Shown: piece by piece, positions 17,351 to 26,614 of the stretch
Numbering within the stretch: the first letter of the stretch is position 1
Layout: each line of letters starts with the position of its first letter
Assembly: GCA_947449015.1 (NCBI GenBank)
Contig: CANFQA010000017.1
Span: forward strand, 1-52,357
Source: Microthrixaceae bacterium
GTDB lineage: Bacteria; Actinomycetota; Acidimicrobiia; Acidimicrobiales; Acidimicrobilacustridaceae
Length of the DNA: 52,357 nucleotides
Direction: 5' to 3'
Notes under the pieces: model-generated
The model's database searches: none
What the model was told of the DNA's origin: nothing
What the model saw: the letters and a program-made list of their open reading frames with translations, nothing else
Translations under genes and position numbers: made by a program

Positions 17351-18157
17351 ATGACGAACACGCAACAATCGATTCCGGTGCGGGTGATCGCTGATCCACC
17401 CGCACTTGGTCGCGTCCGTATCCGGATGGAGATCGCCTATGACGGCAGTCGCTTCCGCGGCGTGGCGGAGAACACCGGGATCACCACCGTGGTCGGAGAG
17501 ATTCGTCCTGTGCTTGAGCGCTCGGTGGGCCATGAGCTCGAGTTCTCTATTGCCGGGCGCACCGATGCTGGGGTCCATGCCCGTGCCCAGGTGCTCTCGT
17601 TTGACGTGGTCGAGCGGAAGGCCAATCCGGTGGAACTTTCTCGGGCGGTCAATCGGAACCTGGTGCCGGGCATCGTCGCGCAATCATGTTCGGTGGTTCC
17701 CGACACCTTCGATGCTCGCTTCTCAGCGACCTATCGGCACTACCGCTACACGGTGCTGAACCGAGCCGTTCCAGATCCGTTTCTGGCGGCGACCACCTGG
17801 TGGATGGGGATGCAACTCAACCTCGAGGTCATGAATCAGGCCTGTGAGCCCATTATTGGTGGTCATGACTTCTCGAGCTTCTGCCGCCGTCCGAAGACCG
17901 ATGTCGACGTCTCGCTCGTGCGGCGGGTTTCGTTCGCCCAGTGGCAGGACCTCGGCGACGGACTCCTGAGGTTGGACATTCGAGCCAACGCCTTCTGTCA
18001 GCAGATGGTGCGGGCACTGGCCGGGACCATGGTCGATATTGGCCGTGGGCATCTCCGGGCGGGGGAAATGGGTTCGATTCTGGCTGCCCGTGACCGCTCC
18101 AAGGCCGGGCAGGTGGCGCCACCCCATGGGTTATGCCTGTGGGAGGTCGGGTACTGA
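17351..18157 (+). CDS. truA: tRNA pseudouridine(38-40) synthase TruA
   Basis: This 268-residue enzyme makes pseudouridine in the tRNA anticodon stem-loop. The catalytic Asp72 is in AGRTDAGVHA. DARFSATYRHYRYTVLNR and GGHDFSSFCRRPK are family segments, and IRANAFCQQMVRALAGTMVD supports the fold. It follows rplQ by 79 nt; rplQ-truA-rplM is a common order. Confidence 0.96.
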   Translation: MTNTQQSIPVRVIADPPALGRVRIRMEIAYDGSRFRGVAENTGITTVVGEIRPVLERSVGHELEFSIAGRTDAGVHARAQVLSFDVVERKANPVELSRAVNRNLVPGIVAQSCSVVPDTFDARFSATYRHYRYTVLNRAVPDPFLAATTWWMGMQLNLEVMNQACEPIIGGHDFSSFCRRPKTDVDVSLVRRVSFAQWQDLGDGLLRLDIRANAFCQQMVRALAGTMVDIGRGHLRAGEMGSILAARDRSKAGQVAPPHGLCLWEVGY

Positions 18158-18166
18158 TGACCTCAG

Positions 18167-18214
18167 CGGCCAGGTGTTCGGCCAGGTGCTCGGCCAGGTG
18201 TCTGGCCGGGCCTT
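18167..18214 (+). repeat. 12-bp tandem repeat after truA
   Basis: Units CGGCCAGGTGTT (18167), CGGCCAGGTGCT (18179) and CGGCCAGGTGTC (18191) are followed by a degenerate TGGCCGGGCCTT (18203). The array starts 9 nt after the truA stop, in the 213-nt gap before rplM, and encodes nothing recognisable. Confidence 0.85.
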
Positions 18215-18236
18215 CTGCACCCGGTGAACAGCGGGT

Positions 18237-18266
18237 TTGCCGTGGCTCCCGCCATCGCCGTATCGT
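18237..18266 (+). promoter_or_regulatory. Possible promoter for rplM-rpsI
   Basis: TTGCCG (18237-18242) and TATCGT (18261-18266) are 18 nt apart, about 100 nt before the rplM start. The -10 hexamer is identical to the one in front of groES in this window. Not tested beyond this match. Confidence 0.4.
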
Positions 18267-18370
18267 GTCACTCCGCTCTAGTGCGCGGTTGTCCGCCTGC
18301 GCTGGTGTCGTTTCTCATGAACATCCATCCGGAGAACCTGTTCCCCGGATCTCGAACTGAAGGGCTGCGC

Positions 18371-18817
18371 GTGCGCACCTACTCTCCCAAAGCCAGCGAA
18401 ATCACTCGTGCATGGTTCGTGGTCGATGCCGAAGGCATGGTCCTTGGTCGTGTTGCGACCGAGGTCGCCCGCATCCTTCGCGGCAAGCACAAGCCGACCT
18501 ACACCCCGCACATGGACACCGGCGATCACGTCATCGTGATCAACGCCGACAAGATCGTGCTCACATCGAACAAGGGCGACAAGCTGTTCGTGCATCGCCA
18601 CTCGGGTTACCCGGGCGGTCTTCGCACGCAGTCCTACGGGAAGCTTCTCGCCAACAAGCCCGAGGAAGCCGTTCGCGGTGCCATCCGAGGCATGCTGCCC
18701 CACAACCGTCTCGGTCGTCAGCAGCTCACCAAGTTGAAGGTCTATGCCGGCGGTGTGCATCCGCATGCTGCGCAGAACCCTGAGCCCATCGAATTCACCC
18801 ACGCCAAGGCCCGCTGA
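18371..18817 (+). CDS. rplM: 50S ribosomal protein L13 (uL13)
   Basis: This 148-residue protein reads [20 protein letters not shown] from a GTG at 18371, with GAAGGG 6 nt upstream. [20 protein letters not shown] and [20 protein letters not shown] are uL13 signatures. An in-frame ATG at 18224 would add 49 residues with no family support, so the GTG is chosen. It forms the usual pair with rpsI. Confidence 0.97.
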   Translation: MRTYSPKASEITRAWFVVDAEGMVLGRVATEVARILRGKHKPTYTPHMDTGDHVIVINADKIVLTSNKGDKLFVHRHSGYPGGLRTQSYGKLLANKPEEAVRGAIRGMLPHNRLGRQQLTKLKVYAGGVHPHAAQNPEPIEFTHAKAR

Positions 18818-18840
18818 GCGGCCGTCACTGAGGAATCCAA

Positions 18841-19233
18841 ATGTCGAAGCCACTTACTCAGACGACCGGTCGACGGAAGCGTGCCGTTGCACGCGTTCGT
18901 TTCCGCCCGGGAACCGGCACCATCATCGTCAACGGACGTCCGGTCACCGAATACTTTCCGACGGCTACTCATCGCATGATCCTCAGCGAGCCGCTGCGTC
19001 TCACCAGCACCGATGAGGCCTACGACATCGACTGCTCCATCGACGGTGGTGGCGTCTCCGGTCAGGCCGGCGCGCTTCGTCATGGCATCGCCCGTGCACT
19101 CATCGAGCTCGATCCCGAGCTTCGCCCCGAGCTGAAGAAGGCCGGATTCCTTACTCGCGACGATCGCAAGAAGGAATCCAAGAAGTACGGCCTCAAGAAG
19201 GCTCGCAAGGCGCCTCAGTACTCCAAGCGCTGA
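18841..19233 (+). CDS. rpsI: 30S ribosomal protein S9 (uS9)
   Basis: This 130-residue protein has [40 protein letters not shown] and the canonical [17 protein letters not shown] tail, whose last Arg contacts P-site tRNA. It is 23 nt after rplM and 17 nt before glmM. Confidence 0.98.
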   Translation: MSKPLTQTTGRRKRAVARVRFRPGTGTIIVNGRPVTEYFPTATHRMILSEPLRLTSTDEAYDIDCSIDGGGVSGQAGALRHGIARALIELDPELRPELKKAGFLTRDDRKKESKKYGLKKARKAPQYSKR

Positions 19234-19250
19234 GCCCAGCAGGCCCCTTC

Positions 19251-20606
19251 ATGGGACTGGGATTCGGCACCGATGGTGTTCGCGGCCCAGCCGACGAACT
19301 CACCGAGGATTTCGTCATCGCCTTGGGCGAGGCGGCTGCACGCGTCCTTGGCTCCCGATTTGTCATCGGTCGTGACACCCGTGAATCGGGCGCTCGGCTT
19401 GAGCGCGCACTAAGTGTCGGACTTGAACGGGGTGGGGCATCGGTGGCGATCCTCGGTGTTGCGCCGACTCCGGCGGTGGCCTGGGTCGCGGCCCGCCACT
19501 CGGTATGCGGTGCGGTCATTTCCGCCTCGCATAATCGCTGGTCCGATAACGGCATCAAGTTTTTCGGCACTGGCGGTCGCAAACTCAGCGATGAGGTCGA
19601 GAGTGAACTCGAGGAGTTGCTCGCAACACTTCTTGGAGATGATTTCTCAGCCAGCGCACGCGAAGAAACCACGGTTTCTCTCAGCCCGAAAGACTCGCGA
19701 GATCGCTCAATCGATCCGGTTCTCGAACTGCGGGATTGGTCGGCTGCTCTTCGGGCGAGCGTGACCGATGCCGTCAGCGGATTACGGGTTGTGATCGACT
19801 GCGCCAACGGTGCTGTTTCTCCACTCGCGCCATCGATTATCGAGTCGCTCGGTGTGCAGGTCGAGGTGCTTCACGCATCGCCTGATGGCCGCAACATCAA
19901 CGATGCTTGTGGGTCGACGTATCCGCAGGATCTTCAAAAGAGCGTGGTGCAGTCGGGTGCGCAGGTGGGGCTCGCCTTCGATGGTGATGCCGATCGACTG
20001 TTGGCTGTTGACGAGAACGGCACCATCGTCGACGGAGATCATCTCCTGGCACTTTTTGCTGATGATCTGCGCGAACGAGGTGCGCTTCGTGGCGACTCCG
20101 TGGTTGTCACGGTCATGACCAACCTCGGGTTCCGGCTGGCGATGGCCGAGCGTGGCATTGGGGTGGTCGAGACCCCAGTGGGCGATCGTCATGTGCTCGA
20201 AGCTCTTGCCCGAACGGGAGGCTCGCTCGGCGGTGAGCAGAGCGGTCACATTGTGTTCGCCGATCTCGCCACCACCGGTGACGGTCTGCTGTCTGGATTG
20301 CAGTTGCTTGATCTCGTTGCCCGAAGTGGCCGCCCACTTTCGGAACTCGCGGCGGCGTCAATGACCCAGCTGCCTCAGGTGCTTCGCAATGTGCGGGTGC
20401 AGCAGCGGCGGGCCGACATCGCTGAGGTCCTCGCCGATGACATCGAGCGTGAGCAGGCGCAGTTGGGTGCGCACGGCCGGATCCTGTTGCGTCCCAGCGG
20501 AACTGAACCACTCATCCGGGTGATGGTTGAGGCCGAATCGGCCGAGGTTGCCGATGCAGTAGCGCAGCGCCTCGCCGCCGCAGTGGAACAGGTGTGCTCC
20601 GCCTAG
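19251..20606 (+). CDS. glmM: Phosphoglucosamine mutase
   Basis: This 451-residue enzyme converts glucosamine-6-P to glucosamine-1-P for UDP-GlcNAc. Domains follow the alpha-phosphohexomutase order. FGTDGVRG is at the N-terminus, the phosphoserine Ser93 is in ISASHN, the metal loop is DGDADR (244-249), the sugar loop is GGEQSGHIVF, and the phosphate loop RPSGTEPLIRVMVE is near the end. The residues after the Ser loop are RW instead of the usual P-F/Y. It follows rpsI by 17 nt, as in other actinobacteria, and precedes the GlmS-like gene that makes its substrate. Confidence 0.97.
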   Translation: MGLGFGTDGVRGPADELTEDFVIALGEAAARVLGSRFVIGRDTRESGARLERALSVGLERGGASVAILGVAPTPAVAWVAARHSVCGAVISASHNRWSDNGIKFFGTGGRKLSDEVESELEELLATLLGDDFSASAREETTVSLSPKDSRDRSIDPVLELRDWSAALRASVTDAVSGLRVVIDCANGAVSPLAPSIIESLGVQVEVLHASPDGRNINDACGSTYPQDLQKSVVQSGAQVGLAFDGDADRLLAVDENGTIVDGDHLLALFADDLRERGALRGDSVVVTVMTNLGFRLAMAERGIGVVETPVGDRHVLEALARTGGSLGGEQSGHIVFADLATTGDGLLSGLQLLDLVARSGRPLSELAAASMTQLPQVLRNVRVQQRRADIAEVLADDIEREQAQLGAHGRILLRPSGTEPLIRVMVEAESAEVADAVAQRLAAAVEQVCSA

Positions 20607-20609
20607 AAT
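20604..20609 (+). promoter_or_regulatory. Possible -10 element before the GlmS-like gene
   Basis: TAGAAT overlaps the glmM stop codon, 37 nt before the next ATG. No clear -35 is visible. GAGGAG lies within the following 30 nt as a possible ribosome site. Confidence 0.3.
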
Positions 20610-20645
20610 CGGCAGGGTCCACGAACGAGGAGTCTCCAGCGACAT

Positions 20646-23600
20646 ATGTGCGGGATCATCGCCGTCGTTCGACGTCAATCTGAAAGAGCGCTTCCCGATG
20701 TGGTTGCGGTGTGTGATCCCCTTGATCACGCCTCGCACCTGCTTCATCGACTTGTCCCGCTCGACGCAACGACTGGTTCCATCGTTGCCGACAACATGCT
20801 CCCGGTTGACACTGCGTCGGTGGTCGCCGATGCGGCCCGCTCCGTGCAGTCGGCCGATCTGTTGTTGCGTGGTGTGCCGGGAGTGCGGGCACTCATCGAA
20901 ACTGCGGGTCTCGCGGCGCGAGTCTCGAACCTCATCGACGGCATTGACCTCCAGGTCGCAGCATTCGAAGGGGCCCTCGACCAGGACACCGCAATCACTG
21001 GCTCGGAACTCGAACGGGTCAATGCATCGCTCATCGACCTGAAGGACGCCGTGTGGGCAGTGCGTCGCGATCGACTTCGTGCCGCCGAAGGTGTCACTGC
21101 ACTCGTCGGAGCCGGCGCCAATCCAGCTGCAGTCGCCGTCGGTCTGTCGATTCATCAGGCGCTGTCCGCGCTGGATCGTCTCGAAGTGCGCGGTCGCGAC
21201 AGCGCGGGAATCCATCTTCTTGTGCGCGGACATGGGATCGATCTCGACTCACCCGCGCTTCGCGCTGATCTGGCTGCTCGTCGTTCGGATTCCTTGTTCG
21301 GTTCCATGGCATTGCGCACGCCCGAAGGTCATCTGAGCCTTGTCTACAAAGCTGCTGCTGAGATCGGCGAGCTTGGCGACAACACACGAGTCCTGCGCGA
21401 CTCCATCGCCAATGACCAGTTGCTTGAGCAGGCGCTGGCTTCGACCGAGGTCGAAGCAGTTGTTCTCGGTCACACACGTTGGGCGAGTGTCGGGATCATC
21501 TCGCAACCCAATGCTCATCCGCTGAATTCCGATGAACTCGACCTCGCTGCGCAGGGTGGTGGCTCATCTGCCCCCCAGGCACACCCCTATGTCACTGCAG
21601 TGCTTAACGGCGATGTGGACAATTTCGCCGACCTCAAGGTCAGCGAGTTGTTGCGCATCGCCGATGAGATCACGACCGACGCGAAGGTGATCCCCACGCT
21701 CACTGCCCGCGCAATGGCCGATGGGGCTTCGGCGGGTGAAGCCTTCCGCGACACCGTGAATCAACTTGAGGGTTCTGTGGCCATCGCCGCCAGCGCGGCC
21801 TCCGATGCCGAAGATCTCATGCTTGCCCTACGCGGAAGCGGCCAAGCCATCTATATCGGTCTCGCCGAGGACGCGTTCATCGTTGCCAGTGAGCCCTATG
21901 GCGTGGTTGAAGAGACCACGGACTATCTCCGACTCGATGGCGATGTGCCCGCCGATCCTGCCAATCCCGCAAGTCGTGGTCAGATCGTTCTCCTCCAAGG
22001 CGCCAATGCCGGTCGGATCGATGGCATCACCCGTTGGGCCTACGACGGCTCCACGGTGGCGGTCACTGGAGTGGATCTCGACACCGCCCAGATCACCACC
22101 CGAGACATCGATCGCGGGGACGCTCCGCATTTCCTTCTCAAAGAGATCGGTGAGGCCCCTGCGTCGTTCCGCAAGACACTGCGCGGCAAGTTGGTTGATG
22201 GTCCCGACGGCCTTCGGGTCGCGCTCGGCGATGAGGTACTTCCGGCGTCGGTGCGAGCAGGACTGGCCTCCGGGTCGATCAATCGCATCGTCGCTATCGG
22301 TCAGGGCACTGCTGCAGTCGCTGCTCGTTCGCTGGTTGAGGGTCTCGCGGCATTCGCACCCAACACCGCCCTGCGCGTCGAGTACGCACTCGCCACCGAA
22401 CTCTCCGGTTTCGATCTCGCCGAGTCCATGGTCGACACTCTGGTCATCGCCGTGAGCCAATCGGGCACGACCACTGACACCAATCGCACCGTCGACTTGG
22501 TTCGTGCCCGTGGCGGTCATGTCGTCGCCATTGTCAATCGCCGCAATAGCGATCTCACTGACCGCAGCGACGGAGTGCTCTACACCTCCGATGGTCGCGA
22601 CGTTGAGATGAGCGTTGCATCTACCAAGGCGTTCTACGCGCAGATCGCTGCATGCTTCCTGTTGGCGGCTGCGATCGCCGATGCGGTCGGAGCGGTCTCT
22701 GCTGATCGCGTGGAGGTCCTTGAAGGGCTGCGTTCCATGCCAGCGGCGCTTGAGGCCACCTTTGCGCTGCGCGCTGATATCGCACGAGCAGCGAATGATG
22801 TTGCGCCATCGCGTCGCTACTGGGCCATCGTCGGCAATGGCGCCAACCGCATCGCCGCGGAGGAGGTGCGGATCAAGCTTTCCGAGCTCTGCTACAAGTC
22901 CATCGCCTGTGACGGCACCGAGGACAAAAAGCACATCGATCTTTCCTCCGAACCATTGATCCTCGTGTGTGCTGCTGGACTTCAGGGCTCCACCGCCGAT
23001 GATGTGGCCAAAGAAGTTGCCATCTACCGGGCGCATAAGGCGGCGCCGGTTGTGGTGGCCAGTCTCGGCGAGGAGCGGTTCTCTGCTGCATTGCATGTCA
23101 TCTCCGTACCGGTGGTGCACACCCGACTCGCATTCGTTTTGTCGGCAATGGTCGGCCACTTGTTCGGGTATGAAGCGGCCCTTGCCATCGATGCCCAGGC
23201 TCGGCCGCTGCGAGAAGCCCGCTCCGCCATCGACGAGGCCATCGCCGCAGGCGAGGTTGATGACGGCGCCCAGCTCATGCGCCATCTGCAGACCACCATG
23301 GCGCCTTTGGCCACCCGGTACTTCGACATGCTGCGATCAGGTGCCCTCGACGGCAATCTCGAGGCCAGCACCGCATCGCGCCTGGCCTCGTTATGGCGAT
23401 ATGCACTTGGCATCGCACCACTCGAGTCGTACCAGATTGAGCACGGCAAGGTCGGTACGCCCGGAGTCGTACTCGAGGACCTGACGGTTGCGTTGAGCAA
23501 AGCCATTGACGAACTCACTCGTCCTATCGATGCCATCAAACATCAGGCCAAGACCGTCACGGTTGGAATCTCACGCAGTGATGAAACCCTTATGCAGGTT

Positions 23601-24158
23601 CCGCTGGTCAAGGAAGTGCTCGCCACTGGTGCGCCACGTGACCGTCTCAGTTACGCGACGTTGCGAACACTCGCTGCGCTCGAACCGCTCGTTGACGAAG
23701 TGCTCGGTTACACCCGCTACGACATCGAGGGACATGTTGATCCCGAAGGTCAGGATGCAGCCACAGTGGTCATTGTTGATCGTGGAGGACTTGGGCGCGA
23801 ACTGCGCAGTCGCACCGCCGAACACCCCGAGCTGCGCGGCACCAAACGTTGGGTGGCGGTCGAGCGGACAGTGCTGGTCGCCAAGGGGCGTAGCGACGGT
23901 CGCACAGTGATCATCGTGCCGGAGATCAAGGACGGCGAACCGACCGGACTGGCGCTGCTTCATGTGCGTCTGCGCGAGGAACTCCCGCTTTCGGCGCTGC
24001 GCGCTGTTCTGCAGGGGTACCGGAATCGCTACGGGGCCATCAAGCACGCGGTGACCGAGACCGAACCGGTGTTTCGTGACGACCTGCTTGTCGATGTGCC
24101 CATCATTGAACTCATGACCGAACCGGTCAACGATCTCGCCGAGCGCTGGCGCTCGTGA
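20646..24158 (+). CDS. glmS: Giant glutamine-fructose-6-phosphate aminotransferase (GlmS-like, 1170 aa)
   Basis: GlmS makes glucosamine-6-P from fructose-6-P and glutamine, and is usually about 610 residues. Here all key motifs are present but spread out. Cys2 is the glutaminase nucleophile, with RGRDSAG at 182-188, GHTRWA at 275-280 and NGDVDN at 321-326. LLKEIGEAPASFRKTLRGK (497-515) links to the isomerase half. The SIS motif is SQSGTTTDT at 604-612, with VASTKAF at 657-663. The isomerase residues Lys744, Glu747, His763 and Lys969 keep the canonical K-x2-E and 19-residue K-to-H spacing. Extra material is about 150 residues before RGRDSAG, about 45 before GHTRWA, about 105 between His763 and Lys969, and about 200 after the normal C-terminus. 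glmM lies just upstream. The enzyme is probably active; the role of the extra domains is unknown. Confidence 0.9.
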   Translation: MCGIIAVVRRQSERALPDVVAVCDPLDHASHLLHRLVPLDATTGSIVADNMLPVDTASVVADAARSVQSADLLLRGVPGVRALIETAGLAARVSNLIDGIDLQVAAFEGALDQDTAITGSELERVNASLIDLKDAVWAVRRDRLRAAEGVTALVGAGANPAAVAVGLSIHQALSALDRLEVRGRDSAGIHLLVRGHGIDLDSPALRADLAARRSDSLFGSMALRTPEGHLSLVYKAAAEIGELGDNTRVLRDSIANDQLLEQALASTEVEAVVLGHTRWASVGIISQPNAHPLNSDELDLAAQGGGSSAPQAHPYVTAVLNGDVDNFADLKVSELLRIADEITTDAKVIPTLTARAMADGASAGEAFRDTVNQLEGSVAIAASAASDAEDLMLALRGSGQAIYIGLAEDAFIVASEPYGVVEETTDYLRLDGDVPADPANPASRGQIVLLQGANAGRIDGITRWAYDGSTVAVTGVDLDTAQITTRDIDRGDAPHFLLKEIGEAPASFRKTLRGKLVDGPDGLRVALGDEVLPASVRAGLASGSINRIVAIGQGTAAVAARSLVEGLAAFAPNTALRVEYALATELSGFDLAESMVDTLVIAVSQSGTTTDTNRTVDLVRARGGHVVAIVNRRNSDLTDRSDGVLYTSDGRDVEMSVASTKAFYAQIAACFLLAAAIADAVGAVSADRVEVLEGLRSMPAALEATFALRADIARAANDVAPSRRYWAIVGNGANRIAAEEVRIKLSELCYKSIACDGTEDKKHIDLSSEPLILVCAAGLQGSTADDVAKEVAIYRAHKAAPVVVASLGEERFSAALHVISVPVVHTRLAFVLSAMVGHLFGYEAALAIDAQARPLREARSAIDEAIAAGEVDDGAQLMRHLQTTMAPLATRYFDMLRSGALDGNLEASTASRLASLWRYALGIAPLESYQIEHGKVGTPGVVLEDLTVALSKAIDELTRPIDAIKHQAKTVTVGISRSDETLMQVPLVKEVLATGAPRDRLSYATLRTLAALEPLVDEVLGYTRYDIEGHVDPEGQDAATVVIVDRGGLGRELRSRTAEHPELRGTKRWVAVERTVLVAKGRSDGRTVIIVPEIKDGEPTGLALLHVRLREELPLSALRAVLQGYRNRYGAIKHAVTETEPVFRDDLLVDVPIIELMTEPVNDLAERWRS

Positions 24159-26068
24159 TTCGCGGCGTCGGGATCGACCTGGTCGAGATCGATCGGTTCC
24201 GACGAACATTGCAACGTCGCCCGGGGCTTCTCGACCGACTCTTCACTGAGGGCGAACGCGCCTATGCCGAGCTTCGCAACGATCCAGCGGAACGATTGGC
24301 GGTGCGCTTCGCCGCCAAGGAAGCCGCGCTGAAGTCGATGGGGGTGGGCATCGGTGCCGTCGATTGGCATGATCTCGAAGTTGCCCGCAACGACGATGGT
24401 CGGCCCTCGCTGATTGTCACCGGTCGAGCTGCCGAACTTGCTGAGTCGCTTGGCATTCACCGTTTCGAACTCAGCCTGACTCATGTCGGCGATCTGGCTC
24501 AGGCCGAGGTCATTGCGATTGGCGGACCCGGGCAACGCCGCATGGCCACCTGGCGGGCCGATGCGGCCGAGACACAGTCGCGCAGAGTGCGTCACGAACC
24601 GATCGATCCGCTGATTGCCGGCGCCCTCGTTCCCATCGTGACTGTGGAGGAGATGGGTTCGATTGACGCCGATGCGCCTGAGCCGGTGACGGAACTCATT
24701 GGGCGGGCCGGAGCGGCGCTGGCCCGACATGCGATCACCATGCTGGGAGGAACCTACGGCCGCCGTGTCGTCGTGCTGGTGGGCAAAGGCAATAACGGCA
24801 ACGACGGACGCGAGGCTGCCCGCCGGCTTCGCCGTCGAGGGGTACGAGTGCGGGTCATTGATGTTGCCGATCTCAGTGAGAACACAGACGCCGAGTCCTC
24901 ATCGCAACTCCCTCTGTGCGATTTGGTCATTGATGCTGCATTCGGGACTGGATTCCGAGGTTCGTACACAGCCCCAAAGGCTCCGGCCGATGCCGCGGTG
25001 CTCGCCGTCGACATTCCCTCGGGCGTCGATGGCCTCACCGGCACGGCTGCAGGTCGCGTGCTGCGGGCGGATGCCACCCTCACGTTCGCGGCACTGAAAC
25101 CAGGACTGTTGTTCGCACAAGGGGCGGCTGCGTGTGGTGCCATCACCGTTGCCGATATTGGCCTCGATGTCTCGAGGGCTTCGGCCCATCTTGTGGGCGC
25201 CGCGGCGGTAGCCCGATGGATGCCGCAGCGAACGTCGTCAGTTCATAAGTGGAGCAGTGCGGTGTGCATCGTTGCCGGTGGACCGGGAATGGGTGGAGCC
25301 GCGTCGTTGTGTGCCCGAGCGGCGCTGCGCACGGGCGCGGGCTATGTGCGCCTCGCAACTCCGGGCGATTCGACCGGGCAGTTACCCACGGAGGTGGTTT
25401 CGCTTCAGCTCCCGGCACAGGACTGGGCTGGGTCGGTCATCGATGATCTGACGCGGTTCCGCTCATTGGTCATCGGTAATGGGCTGGGTCTCGATCCGGC
25501 AACGATCGCATCAACCCTCGAGGTGCTCGCGGCGGCCCGGGAACTCGGACTGCCCACGGTGGTCGACGCGGATGCGCTCAGCGCCCTTTGTGAGTCCGGG
25601 GCTCTTGCGGGATCAGAGGTCGAGACGTGGAGCGCTTCGGGGCTTGTTGGACCGAATTGTGTGCTCACACCTCACGATGGCGAGTTCGCCCGACTCATGG
25701 GCGGCGCTCCGCCGGGTCCCGATCGCATCGGTGCAGCCCGCGAACTCTCCCGCCGTAGCGGAGCTGTTGTCCTTCTCAAGGGCCCGGCCACCGTGATCGC
25801 CTCCCCGTCTGGTGAGGTGCTGATCTCCAACTCGGGCGACGAACGCTTGGCCACTGCCGGTACCGGTGATGTGCTTGCCGGCATCATCGGTGCATTGCTG
25901 GCCAGTGGTGATGCACCAGTCAATCCCCTTCATGCGGCGGCCGCCGGAGCATTCATCCACGGGAGGGCGGGCGCCCTAGGCTGGCGCCGCGGTTCAGTCG
26001 CTGGAGATCTCCCTTGGCGGATCCCTGGTGTGTGTGACGAACTGGCGGCCCTTGCGCCCCAGACCTGA
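24155..26068 (+). CDS. Fusion: holo-ACP synthase + NAD(P)HX epimerase + NAD(P)HX dehydratase
   Basis: This 637-residue protein joins three enzymes. Residues 1-125 are AcpS, which puts phosphopantetheine on acyl carrier protein: GVGIDLVEIDRFR with Asp8, and RFAAKEA with Glu56. Residues about 150-345 are NnrE, the NAD(P)HX epimerase, with VGKGNNGNDGREAARRL (209-225) and VDIPSGVDG. Residues about 360-637 are the ADP- or ATP-dependent NnrD dehydratase, with TPHDGEFARL (505-514), LKGPATVI and GTGDVLAGII with Asp572. NnrE-NnrD fusions are common and acpS is often next door; fusion of all three is unusual. The GTG start overlaps the glmS stop by 4 nt (GTGA). No stop or frameshift separates the parts. 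Confidence 0.92.
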   Translation: MIRGVGIDLVEIDRFRRTLQRRPGLLDRLFTEGERAYAELRNDPAERLAVRFAAKEAALKSMGVGIGAVDWHDLEVARNDDGRPSLIVTGRAAELAESLGIHRFELSLTHVGDLAQAEVIAIGGPGQRRMATWRADAAETQSRRVRHEPIDPLIAGALVPIVTVEEMGSIDADAPEPVTELIGRAGAALARHAITMLGGTYGRRVVVLVGKGNNGNDGREAARRLRRRGVRVRVIDVADLSENTDAESSSQLPLCDLVIDAAFGTGFRGSYTAPKAPADAAVLAVDIPSGVDGLTGTAAGRVLRADATLTFAALKPGLLFAQGAAACGAITVADIGLDVSRASAHLVGAAAVARWMPQRTSSVHKWSSAVCIVAGGPGMGGAASLCARAALRTGAGYVRLATPGDSTGQLPTEVVSLQLPAQDWAGSVIDDLTRFRSLVIGNGLGLDPATIASTLEVLAAARELGLPTVVDADALSALCESGALAGSEVETWSASGLVGPNCVLTPHDGEFARLMGGAPPGPDRIGAARELSRRSGAVVLLKGPATVIASPSGEVLISNSGDERLATAGTGDVLAGIIGALLASGDAPVNPLHAAAAGAFIHGRAGALGWRRGSVAGDLPWRIPGVCDELAALAPQT

Positions 26069-26123
26069 TCCACGGTCCCGCTCCCTGTTCGAGATAGAGC
26101 CCTGAATCGTCCCCGGAGGACCG

Positions 26124-26609
26124 ATGCTTCGAGAACTCCCCGTCAGCGAACTGATGACCACCGATGTCCTCACCTTTTCGCCGGGTGACAACGTGCAGGA
26201 CGCAATGCGTGCACTGCTGCGTCGAGATGTCGATGGTGCGCCGGTGGTCGATGGCGGAGCGGTCGTCGGAATGCTCTCCACCAGTGATCTCATTGTCGAA
26301 GAAGCTCGGGTCCATCTCCCCACCGTCATCACGTTGCTTGGTGCCTATCTCGAGCTGCCCTCGTCCAAGAAGCGGTTCGACGCGGACATGGAGAAGGCCC
26401 TCGGTTCCACCGTTGGTGAAGTCATGACCACCGGTGCTCGCTCAATCGGTCCCGACGCCACTGTTGAGGAAGCCGCCACGATCATGCATGAGGAGGTTGT
26501 CGACCGCATTGTTGTCGTCGACGACTCCGGTTCACTTGTCGGCATCATCGCCCGAGGAGACATCGTCCGAGAGATCGTCCGCGAGTTCGACTCGGTGGAC
26601 GGCGAGTAG
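26124..26609 (+). CDS. CBS-domain pair protein
   Basis: This 161-residue protein is two CBS motifs and little else: VSELMTTDVLTFSPGDNVQD with DGAPVVDGGAVVGMLSTSDL, then VGEVMTTGARSIGPDATVEE with DRIVVVDDSGSLVGIIARGD. Such Bateman modules bind adenine nucleotides or SAM and regulate partners. No catalytic domain is attached, so the partner is unknown. CCGGAGGACCG gives a good ribosome site. It lies between the AcpS/Nnr fusion and alr, with alr starting 5 nt later. Confidence 0.93.
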   Translation: MLRELPVSELMTTDVLTFSPGDNVQDAMRALLRRDVDGAPVVDGGAVVGMLSTSDLIVEEARVHLPTVITLLGAYLELPSSKKRFDADMEKALGSTVGEVMTTGARSIGPDATVEEAATIMHEEVVDRIVVVDDSGSLVGIIARGDIVREIVREFDSVDGE

Positions 26610-26614
26610 GGGAC

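Noticed and set aside
21828-23285. 485-codon open frame on the minus strand inside the GlmS-like gene
   Set aside because: Composition is that of an antisense shadow, and it lies inside a gene with clear catalytic motifs.
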